DNA from: Nereocystis luetkeana
Taxonomy: Eukaryota > Sar > Phaeophyceae > Laminariales > Laminariaceae
DNA: 64,000 nucleotides
Direction of reading: 5' to 3'
Assembly: GCA_031213475.1 (NCBI GenBank)
Contig: JARUPZ010000017.1
Location: 3,902,849-3,966,848, forward strand
Below, one piece after another: positions 58,019 through 64,000 of the stretch (the first letter of the stretch is position 1; each line of letters starts with the position of its first letter). A model generated the notes under the pieces. That model worked only from the letters and a program-made list of their open reading frames with translations, did not search any database and was not told the origin of the DNA. The position numbers and the translations under genes are program-made.

Positions 58019-61000
58019 ACTCGATAAGGAGAGATGTACTCGATCTCATGCACGGGCGTAGTCGTATGTATGACCACAGACCCTCGCATCCCTACACAAC
58101 ATACAATACCGGGACGGAGCATGTCGGGTTTTTCCCCGACCAGGCAGACATACACTGCTTGCTTGCACCAAGCGCGAAGCGAAACGTGAGGTGTCCGGCG
58201 AGTCGCGCGAAGGGTGAGCTGCACGCATCCTACTAGGCCCCGCTTGTGAGGCGGACTTCCTTGCATATGGATGACAGCTTCAATGAGCTAATTTGACTTC
58301 CCGTTTAGCCACTTCCAGAGGGGAGGGGGGGAGGGCGGGACGATCGATCTCTGGTCGATATATCATTTCGGTAGTAGATGCGTCGCTCGGCGTTCGCATT
58401 CAATCCCGCCGTCAAGAGAGAACCGGCTGTTGGAATTTGTTCTAGGGCGTGTGTTTGTGTTCGCATGACATGTTTTACCTGGTACCTGGTATGAAATACG
58501 GGGACTGCAGACCAGGGTCGAAATGGTGTATTACTATGTTACGGGCCTTACTAACCTTAACCTTTGCTTCCAGTAGGTTATATTGTTGTTGTTGTTGTTG
58601 TTGTTGCTGCTTGGTGTTGCTGCTTGGTGTTGCTGCTTGGTGGTGGTGTTGTTGTTGTTGTTGCTGTTGTTGTTGTTGTTGTTGTTATTGTGGTTGTTGT
58701 TGTTGTTGCTGTTCTCACATTAACTCACAATTCAATGCAGTCCGTGGTCGCAGGACAGGCTCCAATAACTCTGGAGTGGGAGAAAACACCTCGGTAAAAA
58801 TGAAACAAGCAAAGAATAGTACACGTGATAACTGAAGCACATCTACACCTCAGACAAAACCTAAAAAGGGAGGTCCGCGCACGTACGTATCAGATACATG
58901 CGGTGCGCTGTACAAGTCGCCACAGCGACCGAGAAGACCACATACTACCCAGAAAAAACAGACAGGATCAAAAATCGAAATCAAAATCGAAATCAAAATC
59001 GAAAATCCAAAAGGGAAGAGAGAGAATGTATACACCAGCTTTGCAAGATGGGAGTTCTACTAGACTTACCAGGCATGACATCCACGGGAGCGGCGGCCGC
59101 AAGCAAGGCGAGCACGGTGTCCAACTCCTTCATCGGTGACGATACGACTCTCTGCTGCGCCGCGTTGAGGCGCTTAGAAGGACCCGTTCCTTCGATGGAT
59201 ATGCGGGGGGGGGGGGGAGAAGAGGCAAGAACAGAAGAAAAAAACGAAAACAAAAACAGAAGCAACAGCGAACAAAAAACAAGATAGGACCAAACGCAAA
59301 ATCGAAAATGGACCATGATTCAAGTAGGACAGAACGAAAATAAAATGGCTTACACAATGGGCCATGAAACAAGATGGAAGCTAAAGTCAAACGCAAAAGA
59401 AAAAACAGGAATAAAAACGAAAAAACATGCATTATTCTTCGGCGACGACTACACAACAAAGCCACTGCCGCGCCGCGTCGAGGCGCTTCGATTTACCCGT
59501 TCCTTCGGGAACATGCGACGAAAAACTAGGGAATCACGAAAACAACTAATTGAAAACAAAACACACACACAACAGACAAAGACATACAGACACAACCACA
59601 ACACAGATACAAGCACGCACGCCCACAGAACGACATCCACACGAGTGCACCAGACAAAACTCAAAGAAAATATACTATTGCTGACGAACACACAGACAGG
59701 AAGACAAAGAAACAAAAGCAAACGGTACCAGGTATCAGGTACTTCGTATAATATACTCGTAGAACAAACGTGGTATATAAAAAGCAAAGAGACTTTTTTT
59801 TACTCTTAAAGTGCGAGTCGACGAGGGTAAAAATGATCCACGTCTTGCCGCGATAAAATGCAAGGCACGGACCATAGTGGGGAGGGGAAGGGAGGGGAGG
59901 GGAGGGAGGGGGGGGGGGGTGGCTGCTATGTGACCCCAGATCTGAGATACGACTATTACGGGGGACCACAGTAAATAGGACCAAATATTGTTAGTAAAAA
60001 TAGGGAAATATACAGGTATTTGTGTGTACCGTACGTCCTATTTACTGTGGTCCCCCGTAATAGGAGGTAGAGAGAATAAATTTAAAAAGAGGAAACATAA
60101 AACATAAAGTAAAAAGACAGGCAGAAAAACGAAAAACAAGAAACATATATACATGGGCATACTCACGTTCGTCTTCGTTTTTATTTCACTTGATTACAAG
60201 GGCCTGCTTCGCCCTCAGAGAGCCCGCGACAAAACAATCGTCGCTTGTACGGTCATTTGCTTTCTCCGCATCCTTCGGTTTCTTTGCGTGCTTGCTCATC
60301 GTGCCACATTTTGTTTTTTTTCGGAAAAATTCAAACAAATATAAATACAAAATACATAATACCAGGTATACAGTACCAGGTAGTTATCTCGAGCTACCCC
60401 TTCCTCACCGCTAGGCATCTCCGCCGAAGGTGCCGCCACGCTATCCCCGCACACAATTACCCGCCCGATCCTGCAAAGATATCCCAGCGCGAGAGGAAAA
60501 AAGGGCAACAAGGGAAAGGATGGCGGTACGGGTAAGGGTAAAGGTTGGAGTGAGGACACGGGCGAGGGAAAGGGTCAGCGTGAAAGTTGAGGGCAAGGGC
60601 CAGCGTCGCCGTGAGGAGCATCGTCGTGTGGAGCACACCGCCCCACTGCACCACAACATACATGCCGTTCTGTGCGCAGCATCCCTGGCGCACAGCACGT
60701 AAGACGCTGGGCCATACCGCCAATCCAATCCAACTCAACCCAACTCAAAAACCAAACCCAACCCAAAACCCAACCCAAAACCCAACCCAACCCAACCCAG
60801 CCCAGCTTACACCAAAAACGAGCTTTAAAAAAACAAACCAGACCAGAAGCACATACCAGGGTATGGTATTGCGCTACTCTGTGGCCGTCTCCCGGCCCTC
60901 CTGCCCTTCCAGGTTCCCCGCCACAAAAGACGCCAATCCAAAGCGACCTAAAGAACAGACATATATACGGAAGTTTTCAAACAATCGAACCAAAAAAAAC

Positions 61001-64000
61001 AAAACCCAACCCAATCTGAAAACAAACCAAAATCGAACCAAAACCAAGATCACAAACCGAAACCAAAGCTCGTACCATACCTTGCGCTAGTCCCCTCCTG
61101 CTCCTCCTGGCCTCCCAGGTACCCCGCCACAAAATCCACCAACAAGGACACCAGCAGAGGGTCGTGCACACCCCCCACATGCAGCCCCGAAACTAGAAGA
61201 ACGAATCCCGCCGGCTGCCATACGAAACCCCCACCGATTTTCCGGGAAAGGGGGGGGGGGGGAGGGGGTGGAGGGAGGCGGGGAGGTGGAGGCATGCATG
61301 GAAGTGTGCCGATAACTGTTAATTCCTTCAGGACCGGACTCCCGCTTTTGGAAATTACTTAGAATTAGAGACATACGCCTGTTGATCGGCAGCACAGTAC
61401 TACTCTAAAGAGGGTTCATCTCTATATTTTCTACCAATCCGCCGGATAAAATCAACGAAAAAACACAAAAAATATATGTATATATATAATATATATTATA
61501 TATAAATATATATATATGTATACCATGGCCCAGCTCCGACAAAATGGTTGACACCACCTCTGGATGGAAATGATAACAACCGTTTCGTCTTGATATTAGT
61601 GCCTGAACGGTGCTTATATTTACGTCCAGAGCGGTGGTCCACACTAACTTCTCAGAACATCCCCCACAACGAATCCCGCCGGCTGCCATACGACACCCTA
61701 GGCCGATTTTCCGGGGTGAAACAACGAAATCAGCATAGGTAACGGGGGGGGGGGGGGGGGGGGGGGGGGAGTACTCATTATCATGCATGGCCGTAGTTGT
61801 ACTGCCATAGAACCTCTCATCCCTACAATGCCGAGACGGAGCGCGTCGGGTTTTCACCGGCGAAGCAGACATTGCTTGCACCAAGCGCGAAGCGCCATGA
61901 GGTGTTCGGCGAGTCGAATGAGGGGAAAGCTGCATCCTACCAAAAACCGCTTGGGAGGTGGACTTCAGATAGATCATGATCTATCTGGAGATGATCTGTC
62001 TCTCCGAAGGGTGAAGTGCTTGCACACAAAACGAACTGCTCAGCCTCATACTACGTGCATACCAGGTACCTGGTAGTGTACTTGGGCCAAAAAAATCCAA
62101 ACTCAAACATAAAGTACGATGGTGTGTCGCCGAAACAAACGTGTGCGCAGAGCTTTTGAAGGGGGGGGGGTCATACGTTTTAGCAGCAAAAAATGTGAAT
62201 GAGGCATTTTTACTTTCTGGGACAAGGGGGGTGTTGCAGGTTGGCGGCGGCACTCCTGCGCGGCACACCAGCCCTCCAGCCACAACCTCTGCAAACAAAA
62301 AAAAAAAAAAGATACCGGTACAGCGTGCAGCTTTTGAAAGCGGGATTACCTGCGATATCACGGCGTTATCACCTTCTGGGAGGGGGGGGGCACTGGCGGC
62401 GGCAACCCCGCGGCACACCAGTCCTCCACCAGCATTTCGCCGGAGGCCTTCACCGTACCCTTCACAGCGATCACCATTCCTGAAGCGAGGTTGGGTTGGA
62501 TTGGGTTGGGTTGCGTTTGGTTGGGGTGGGAGGTCTTATTACGGGAGGCCATAGTGAACAGGACCATAAATTGTTAGTAAAAATAGGTAAAATATATAGC
62601 TTGTTGTGTGTACCGTGTGTCCTATATACTATGGACCCCCGTAATAGCGAGGTGAGCTGGACAAAAAGCGTTGTCCTCTCGCAAGCGGGGCAGTTACAAC
62701 TAGTATTGGCAGTTACACCGCTTTTTCAAGTTTTAGACGTGAAAATATGGATAAAACCTTATAACATTGTCAACGTGGTAATTCTTCAAAGCGTCCCGAC
62801 TCGCACAAAAAGAGCACAAAGGCGCGAAACCCTCCCCACAACATATAACTGTAGTACGAGTACAACACCGATGCGGATACCCACCGATGCCGATAGCGAT
62901 TCCGGGTACCGATCCCGATCTCGATACCGAAGACGATAGCGAGGACGATCATCGTAACGGTCTCAAGAACGATCCTTGGAACGGCCCCGACAACAGAGCC
63001 CATATATACCCAAGATATTTCCGATATCGAGCGCGTATATACCAAAGGTAACAACGCCCGAACGTGTAGGGTGGGGACCGTAACTGGACCAAGTCCGGCG
63101 GGAAGGCCTCAATAGCCTAGGTTTTAGCTATTTACGGGGGACCATAGTAAATAGGACCAAACATTGTTAGTAAAAATAGGTAAATGTATAGGTTTTTATG
63201 TGTACCATAGGTCCTATTAACTATGGCCCCCCGTAATAGTCGGTGAGCTCGCGCGAGTCCCACACTACCCCGGAGGAGATGACTCTCTCGGGTGGCTATC
63301 CCCACCGCACCTGCCCCTCTCGAGGGTCAGGCCGGGTCGGGTCAACGTTCCCAAGCGCCAGTAGTAACAGCAGCCTGCTCTGCTGCTGCAACGGAAGCTA
63401 TGAGTTAAATCGACACACGACACGAAATCTGAACGTGGAAGTGTGGTGACCTTAAGCTTTATTTTTATTAACCCGGCGGAGAATACAAATAAACATTATT
63501 AATATTAAAATAAAAAACGATACAGATACCGTTGCCGATACTGATGCCGACACCAACACCGAGAACGATCGGAACAACGATCCCGAGGAAGATTCCGAAC
63601 GAACACGCCAAGAACGATCCTTGGAACGATCCCGAGAACAGAAAAGGTACCGACAACGATACTACAGCAGTACCGATATCGAGCACGAACACCGACGCCG
63701 AGGAGATTGTCGTGAACACCATACCAGGTATTGAGCCTTACACGTATCATACCGAGAACGATTCTAAGAACATTCCCTCCCCGCGCCCCCCCCCCCCCCC
63801 CCCCCGCCTCCCCAGCTTCCAAGTGCACAAAATACGTACGCACCCGACACGAGGGTGGCGCAGGTCAAGCTCGGGCCGGCGATGGTAACCCGGCCGCTTT
63901 CGTCCTCAAGCACAAGGCTGTCGTCATCGCTCGTGAAGCTCCCAAGGGGCGCCTGCCACGTACGCGTCGCCAGAGCGTGGCCAGAGGGTTTCAACGAGAT
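47649..64000 (-). CDS. POLD2: DNA polymerase delta small subunit (POLD2-like), 5'-partial, ten exons
   Basis: This gene encodes the non-catalytic B subunit of replicative DNA polymerase delta, a nuclear protein with an OB fold followed by an inactive calcineurin-like phosphoesterase fold that bridges the catalytic subunit to the accessory subunits. Ten exons read from right to left: 64000-63844, 62479-62373, 61214-61081, 60470-60409, 59189-59070, 55407-55319, 55005-54894, 51997-51864, 50129-50052 and 47819-47649. Every adjacent pair keeps the reading frame and uses GT..AG. Family hallmarks appear in the correct order: LVLEDE in the OB fold, the VEDW strand, FVLLVSG, PVDVMPG, NYTLPQQPLHPC, FLGSSGQ, APTAPETLGCYPF, ECPDVYFAGNQP, and a Gly-rich acidic tail ending in TGA. 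The N-terminus is outside the window. Introns are packed with MITEs and exon-derived repeats. Identification rests on recalled family motifs; no database search was run. Confidence 0.93.
48283..48395. repeat. 54-bp tandem duplication
   Basis: GTAAGCA-AGCCTGGTACGTA then CAACATCTCAT-GCAGGT-AATA occurs twice in direct succession. Confidence 0.85.
48496..48704. mobile_element. TA-MITE split by a nested TTAA-MITE
   Basis: The outer element runs TATTACGGGGGACCCTAG...GGTCCCCGTAATA. Removing 48518-48607 plus one TTAA restores the usual TAGTTAATAGGACC. Confidence 0.93.
48514..48611. mobile_element. TTAA-MITE nested in a TA-MITE
   Basis: Element 48518-48607 is flanked by TTAA at 48514-48517 and 48608-48611. 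Termini are CCCTTATAGCACC and CCTCAAAGGG. Confidence 0.95.
48957..49136. mobile_element. Longer relative of the TTAA-MITE
   Basis: CCTTTTAGGGAAAATAGCAG then TCCGGTTTATAGGGGACAAA on the left and CTGGTTTGTCCCCAGCGAAG then CTGAACCGCGG on the right resemble the family arms, with about 100 bp between them. Could be a chance pair of half-elements. Confidence 0.45.
49441..49549. mobile_element. TA-MITE
   Basis: TATTACGGGGGACCATAGTT to CTAAGGTCCCCCGTAATA. Confidence 0.9.
49680..50012. repeat. Composite minisatellite (33-bp units in a higher-order repeat)
   Basis: Units near GGCACTATAGAGGGCAGCAG then GCACTATTCAACC recur about eight times. A larger block containing CCCTGTCGTAGAAAGCGT recurs at about 130 bp. 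It lies in the last intron of the POLD2 gene. Confidence 0.85.
50052..50129 (-). CDS. POLD2: POLD2 exon I
   Basis: The acceptor is GATGAACAG|GAATGT. It reads ECPDVYFAGNQPTFATSLLE and then GSQGQK, matching the family signature ECPHVYF-GN-P-F. The donor is CAAAAG|GTGCGA, phase 0. The intron start is followed by a minisatellite (49680-50010). Confidence 0.9.
50265..50322 (-). mobile_element. SINE-C 3' fragment
   Basis: Plus strand GTACTCGGTATCATGCATGG then CCGTAGTCGTACGGCCATAG, behind a G-rich tract. Confidence 0.65.
50495..50820 (+). mobile_element. Diverged SINE-A body interrupted by a SINE-C fragment
   Basis: GAGAGTCGACCCGCCAAGAA, TCTCGCGATGAACATGAAGG, then after the SINE-C piece GTGACCCCGGATCAGCGGGT. 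Order preserved, spacing not. Confidence 0.45.
50608..50712 (-). mobile_element. SINE-C fragment
   Basis: ATGCATGGGCGTAGTCGCAT through the ACGTCGGGTTTCCACCGAC block, ending before a 27-base G run. Confidence 0.65.
51310..51600 (-). repeat. Two degenerate copies of the POLD2 exon H 3' end
   Basis: Segments near 51330-51375 and 51543-51585 resemble 51863-51900, the exon H end plus donor (CCTCAATAATGAAGGGGTC then TTCCGTGAC). Between them runs a CACAACA-rich minisatellite that continues to 51840. Identity is only about 60-65 per cent by eye. Confidence 0.5.
51365..51845. repeat. ACACAACACACAAC-type minisatellite
   Basis: Long A/C-only strings built of CACAACACAC and CAACACAC units, with interruptions, fill this stretch of the intron after POLD2 exon H. 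Confidence 0.85.
51864..51997 (-). CDS. POLD2: POLD2 exon H
   Basis: It reads CLRRLEETLEWRHMAPTAPE and then LGCYPFVTEDPFIIE, matching the family WRHLAPTAPDTLGCYPF..DPFI block. The acceptor used here, TTTCTCGAAG|GTGGGG, is preceded by a pyrimidine-rich stretch and joins exon G in frame. A second in-frame choice is GGTGGGGAG|ATGGGT. The donor is ATTGAG|GTGCTT, phase 0. The exon body is certain; its start is less so. Confidence 0.9.
52130..52500. repeat. Tandem duplication in the intron between POLD2 exons G and H
   Basis: CTCACAGCAGTCCC...TCTCAACATGACGACAGAC occurs at 52197-52243 and 52374-52420, and AGTTGAGATGAACTCCGTA is repeated three times. Period is about 175 bp. Confidence 0.8.
54085..54345. 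repeat. 24-bp minisatellite in POLD2 intron
   Basis: Units near GACACCGATTTCGGAGCCAA recur about ten times. The plus strand is open and would read as GAxDTDF-type repeats, but no other coding sign was found. Confidence 0.7.
54650..54893 (-). repeat. Tandem copies of the POLD2 exon G end plus donor
   Basis: Four to five units of 60-75 bp, each carrying (plus strand) CCGTATCCTTCG, ATATTTCAACGGCTG and GGATACCTCAC. The same order occurs across the exon G end (54894-54950), including its 5' splice site. This is the clearest exon-plus-donor tandem array in the window. Confidence 0.85.
54894..55005 (-). CDS. POLD2: POLD2 exon G
   Basis: The acceptor is CCTCTCAG|AGAGTT. It reads RVTNPHEAKIGERVFLGSSG followed by QPLKDMEKY, matching the family VTNPY..IDG..FLGTSGQN block; the usual Tyr and Thr are His and Ser here. 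The donor is GATCGAG|GTGAGG, leaving one base. An in-frame alternative donor GGTGAG|GTATCC lies five bases on. Four to five degenerate copies of its 3' end follow in the intron. Confidence 0.9.
55319..55407 (-). CDS. POLD2: POLD2 exon F
   Basis: The acceptor GCCCCCAG|GGGAAA completes the Gly of VDVMPG. It reads ESDPANYTLPQQPLHPC and then RNATRFGSLQ. This is the most conserved block of the family (DPTNYTLPQQPLHPC). The donor is TTACAG|GTGAAA in phase 0. The intron upstream of it is about 3.7 kb and holds SINE-C copies and a tRNA-like repeat. Confidence 0.95.
55525..55642 (-). mobile_element. SINE-C fragment
   Basis: GCATGGCCGTAGTCGTATGA through GGGTTTTCACCGACCAGGCA to TACCAAGC. It lies in the intron upstream of POLD2 exon F (minus-strand sense). 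Confidence 0.7.
55640..55990 (+). mobile_element. tRNA-derived repeat with direct terminal repeats
   Basis: A perfect A box (TAGCTCAGTAGG, 55692) and B box (GGGTTCGAACCTC, 55738) occur at tRNA spacing. A 70-bp stretch starting ATTACCTTGGGCT-GGGTAA and ending GGTAACACCTTCAC is repeated at 55919-55988, so the unit looks like a dimer or partial tandem. The T-arm stem is imperfect, so not a tRNA gene. Confidence 0.55.
55998..56285 (-). mobile_element. SINE-C, two thirds length
   Basis: GGGGGGGTGATGTACTCAAT at the tail end, through to GGCCACTTCCAGAGA near its 5' part. Confidence 0.7.
56320..56438 (-). mobile_element. SINE-C fragment
   Basis: ATGCATGGCCATAGTCGCAT through GGGTTTTCACCGACCAGGCA, behind a G run. 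Confidence 0.7.
56515..56610 (-). repeat. Displaced copy of the POLD2 exon E end plus donor
   Basis: On the minus strand it reads GCCGCAGCTCCCGTGGACGT then GGTGCCATGCCTCGTAAGTC. Exon E ends GCCGCCGCTCCCGTGGATGT then CATGCCTGGTAAGTC. The similarity continues into the intron as GAACTCCCA. It sits about 2.5 kb downstream of exon E inside the same intron. Confidence 0.8.
56680..56782. mobile_element. TA-MITE, heavily decayed
   Basis: GTTATGGGTGACCATATTAA, AGGACCCATCGTAAAAA, TTTTTACCAAGCATACTTGG then TCCGTAATA. Confidence 0.6.
57458..57566. mobile_element. TA-MITE
   Basis: TACTACGGGAGACCATGGTA to CTATGGCCCCCCGTAATA. A TTAA-MITE relative follows 20 bp later. Confidence 0.88.
57587..57681. mobile_element. 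TTAA-MITE with C-run in the middle
   Basis: AACTGCAGTCCCGTTTTGGG then GACAAACCGGTCAAATTT, a 16-base C run, CTCAAGACGGGACTGGCAGA. Confidence 0.75.
57819..57928. mobile_element. TA-MITE
   Basis: TATTACGGGGGACCGTATTA to CAATGGTCCCCCGTAATA. Confidence 0.9.
58005..58322 (-). mobile_element. SINE-C, two thirds length, with 35-base G run
   Basis: The tail end reads GGGGTACTCGATAAGGAGAG then ATGTACTCGATCTC, so the GAGTAC motif is doubled. It continues to TAGCCACTTCCAGAG. Confidence 0.75.
58575..58725. repeat. (TTG)n microsatellite with a CTTGGTGTTGCTG variant
   Basis: Imperfect TTG/GCTG repeats in the intron after POLD2 exon E. Confidence 0.9.
59070..59189 (-). CDS. POLD2: POLD2 exon E
   Basis: A C-rich tract precedes the acceptor ATCGAAG|GAACGG, and the phase matches exon D. 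It reads KRLNAAQQRVVSSPMKELD, then LLAAAAPVDVMPG, corresponding to the family helix plus the invariant PVDVMPGE turn. The donor is CCTG|GTAAGT. The distance from exon D motifs to PVDVMPG is within one residue of that in the human protein as I recall it. Confidence 0.92.
59455..59515 (-). repeat. Copy of the POLD2 exon E 5' border
   Basis: Shares GCGCCGCGT-GAGGCGCTT and ACCCGTTCCTTCG (plus strand) with the exon E start at 59160-59195. It lies upstream in transcription, on the acceptor side. Confidence 0.7.
59805..59953 (+). mobile_element. Diverged SINE-A body
   Basis: GTGCGAGTCGACGAGGGTAA, CTTGCCGCGATAAAATGCAA then GGCACGGACC, TATGTGACCCCAGATCTGAG. A MITE follows directly at 59954. Confidence 0.6.
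59954..60062. mobile_element. TA-MITE adjoining a SINE-A remnant
   Basis: TATTACGGGGGACCACAGTA to CTGTGGTCCCCCGTAATA. It lies in the intron after POLD2 exon D. Confidence 0.9.
60409..60470 (-). CDS. POLD2: POLD2 exon D
   Basis: A 62-bp exon. The acceptor CTTTGCAG|GATCGG completes an Arg codon. It reads IGRVIVCGDSVAAPSAEMPS, aligned with the family strand HVSRVILAGN. The donor is CTAGCG|GTGAGG, leaving one base. Its small size and poor conservation at the end would make it easy for automated predictors to miss. Confidence 0.87.
60715..60800. repeat. CCCAA-type minisatellite
   Basis: CAACCCAACCCAAAACCCAA strings in the intron after POLD2 exon C. A G-strand relative (GGGTTGGATTGGGTTGGGTT) lies at 62492 beside exon B. 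Confidence 0.8.
60845..60950 (-). repeat. Copy of the POLD2 exon C 3' border
   Basis: Shares CTTCCAGGTTCCCCGCCACA (plus strand, one copy) with the exon C end CTCCCAGGTACCCCGCCACA at 61122-61141, and the match runs across the donor toward 61067. Spacing is about 215 bp. Confidence 0.75.
61081..61214 (-). CDS. POLD2: POLD2 exon C
   Basis: The acceptor is GTATGGCAG|CCGGCG in phase 0. The exon reads PAGFVLLVSGLHVGG, then LLVSLLVDFVAGYLGG, the start of the phosphoesterase-like fold; the family reads FVLLVSGLGLGG and LLVDVVTGQLG. The donor is GCGCAAG|GTATGG and leaves two bases (AG). Both borders have degenerate copies in neighbouring introns (60845-60950 and 61660-61722). Confidence 0.92.
61660..61722 (-). 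repeat. Copy of the POLD2 exon C 5' border
   Basis: CGAATCCCGCCGGCTGCCAT then ACGACACC and CCGATTTTCCGGGG repeats the acceptor region of exon C at 61200-61252. It lies upstream in transcription. Confidence 0.8.
61760..61985 (-). mobile_element. SINE-C 3' half
   Basis: GGGGGAGTACTCATTATCAT then GCATGG through AACCGCTTGGGAGGTGGACT. It lies in POLD2 intron 2. Confidence 0.7.
62140..62325 (-). repeat. Copy of the POLD2 exon B 3' part
   Basis: Shares GGCGGCGGCA-CCNGCGCGGC then ACACCAG-CCTCCA (plus strand) with exon B at 62392-62425, plus flanking AGCTTTTGAA. The minus-strand reading still resembles LWLEGWCAAQ but the frame drifts. Confidence 0.75.
62373..62479 (-). CDS. POLD2: POLD2 exon B
   Basis: The acceptor is CGCTTCAG|GAATGG. 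The first two bases complete the Gly codon begun in exon A, giving LVSG-MVIAVKGTV. It continues KASGEMLVEDWCAAGLPPP, matching the family strand that ends VEDYC. A proline run encoded by C9 follows, then donor CAGAAG|GTGATA in phase 0. A degenerate copy of its 3' part lies just downstream at 62140-62325. Confidence 0.9.
62537..62646. mobile_element. TA-MITE next to POLD2 exon B
   Basis: TATTACGGGAGGCCATAGTG to CTATGGACCCCCGTAATA. It lies 58 bp upstream of the exon B acceptor. Confidence 0.88.
62870..63770. repeat. CCGA/GAACGATC-type repeats in POLD2 intron
   Basis: Two blocks (62870-62990 and 63530-63690) share runs of CCGATACCGA-like 12-mers and the string AAGAACGATCCTTGGAACG. They fill the intron after exon A, either side of a MITE at 63129-63238. 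Confidence 0.6.
63129..63238. mobile_element. TA-MITE
   Basis: TATTTACGGGGGACCATAGT to CTATGGCCCCCCGTAATA. Confidence 0.9.
63844..64000 (-). CDS. POLD2: POLD2 exon A (first seen; continues past the window edge)
   Basis: OB-fold segment. It reads ISLKPS at the window edge, then DDDSLVLEDESGRVTIAG and LVSG. The family's usual pattern here is DDELVLEDE followed by a basic residue and a G-(x)n-LVTG turn. The donor is TCGG|GTGCGT at 63843, leaving one base of a Gly codon that exon B completes. Confidence 0.9.

Noticed and set aside
63240..63450. Open plus-strand stretch near the right edge (SSRESHTTPEEMTLSGGYPH)
   Set aside because: Lies inside a POLD2 intron on the other strand, has no recognised family and no splice pair; GC richness keeps the frame open.

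Overview
The window looks like nuclear DNA of a repeat-rich eukaryotic protist. Short coding exons (about 60-180 bp) have canonical GT..AG borders and sit in kilobase-scale introns. There are tRNA-derived SINEs, LINE remnants, MITEs and many homopolymeric C/G runs, and no prokaryotic gene organisation. A stramenopile, alveolate or haptophyte-type organism would fit the Cys-rich protein family found here, but no species can be named from the sequence.

Genes. (1) On the minus strand, entering from the right edge and ending at 47649, is the small (B) subunit of DNA polymerase delta (POLD2/Cdc1 type). Ten exons were found, and every splice junction keeps the reading frame; the N-terminus lies beyond 64000. 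(2) On the plus strand, at least 32373-41379, six phase-consistent exons encode a small cysteine-rich, PLAC8-like membrane protein whose first exon was not found. The two genes converge, with about 6.3 kb between their stop codons. (3) Near 4981-6544 (+) are one well-bounded and one tentative exon of an unrecognised gene.

Layout. 1-3.6 kb: a poly(C)-tailed SINE, tRNA-like repeat heads and a foldback. 4-8.5 kb: fragments of a poly(C)-tailed LINE, the unknown exons and a degenerate satellite. 9.4-16.3 kb and 20.6-23.5 kb: nested nests of one LINE family with a (CA)n tail, invaded by poly(A) tRNA-SINEs and MITEs. 17-20 kb: a large imperfect inverted repeat. 24-32 kb: MITEs, microsatellites and no gene found. 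32-41.4 kb: the Cys-rich gene. 41.4-47.6 kb: C-run modules and minisatellites. 47.6-64 kb: the POLD2 gene.

Most striking pattern. Introns (and one 3' flank) next to exons of all three genes contain degenerate tandem copies of the adjacent exon end together with its splice site. This is seen in at least eight places. Two further points stand out. A SINE and a LINE share an unusual GAGTAC-poly(C) 3' end. A piggyBac-like MITE is cleanly nested, with a TTAA duplication, inside a TA-flanked MITE.
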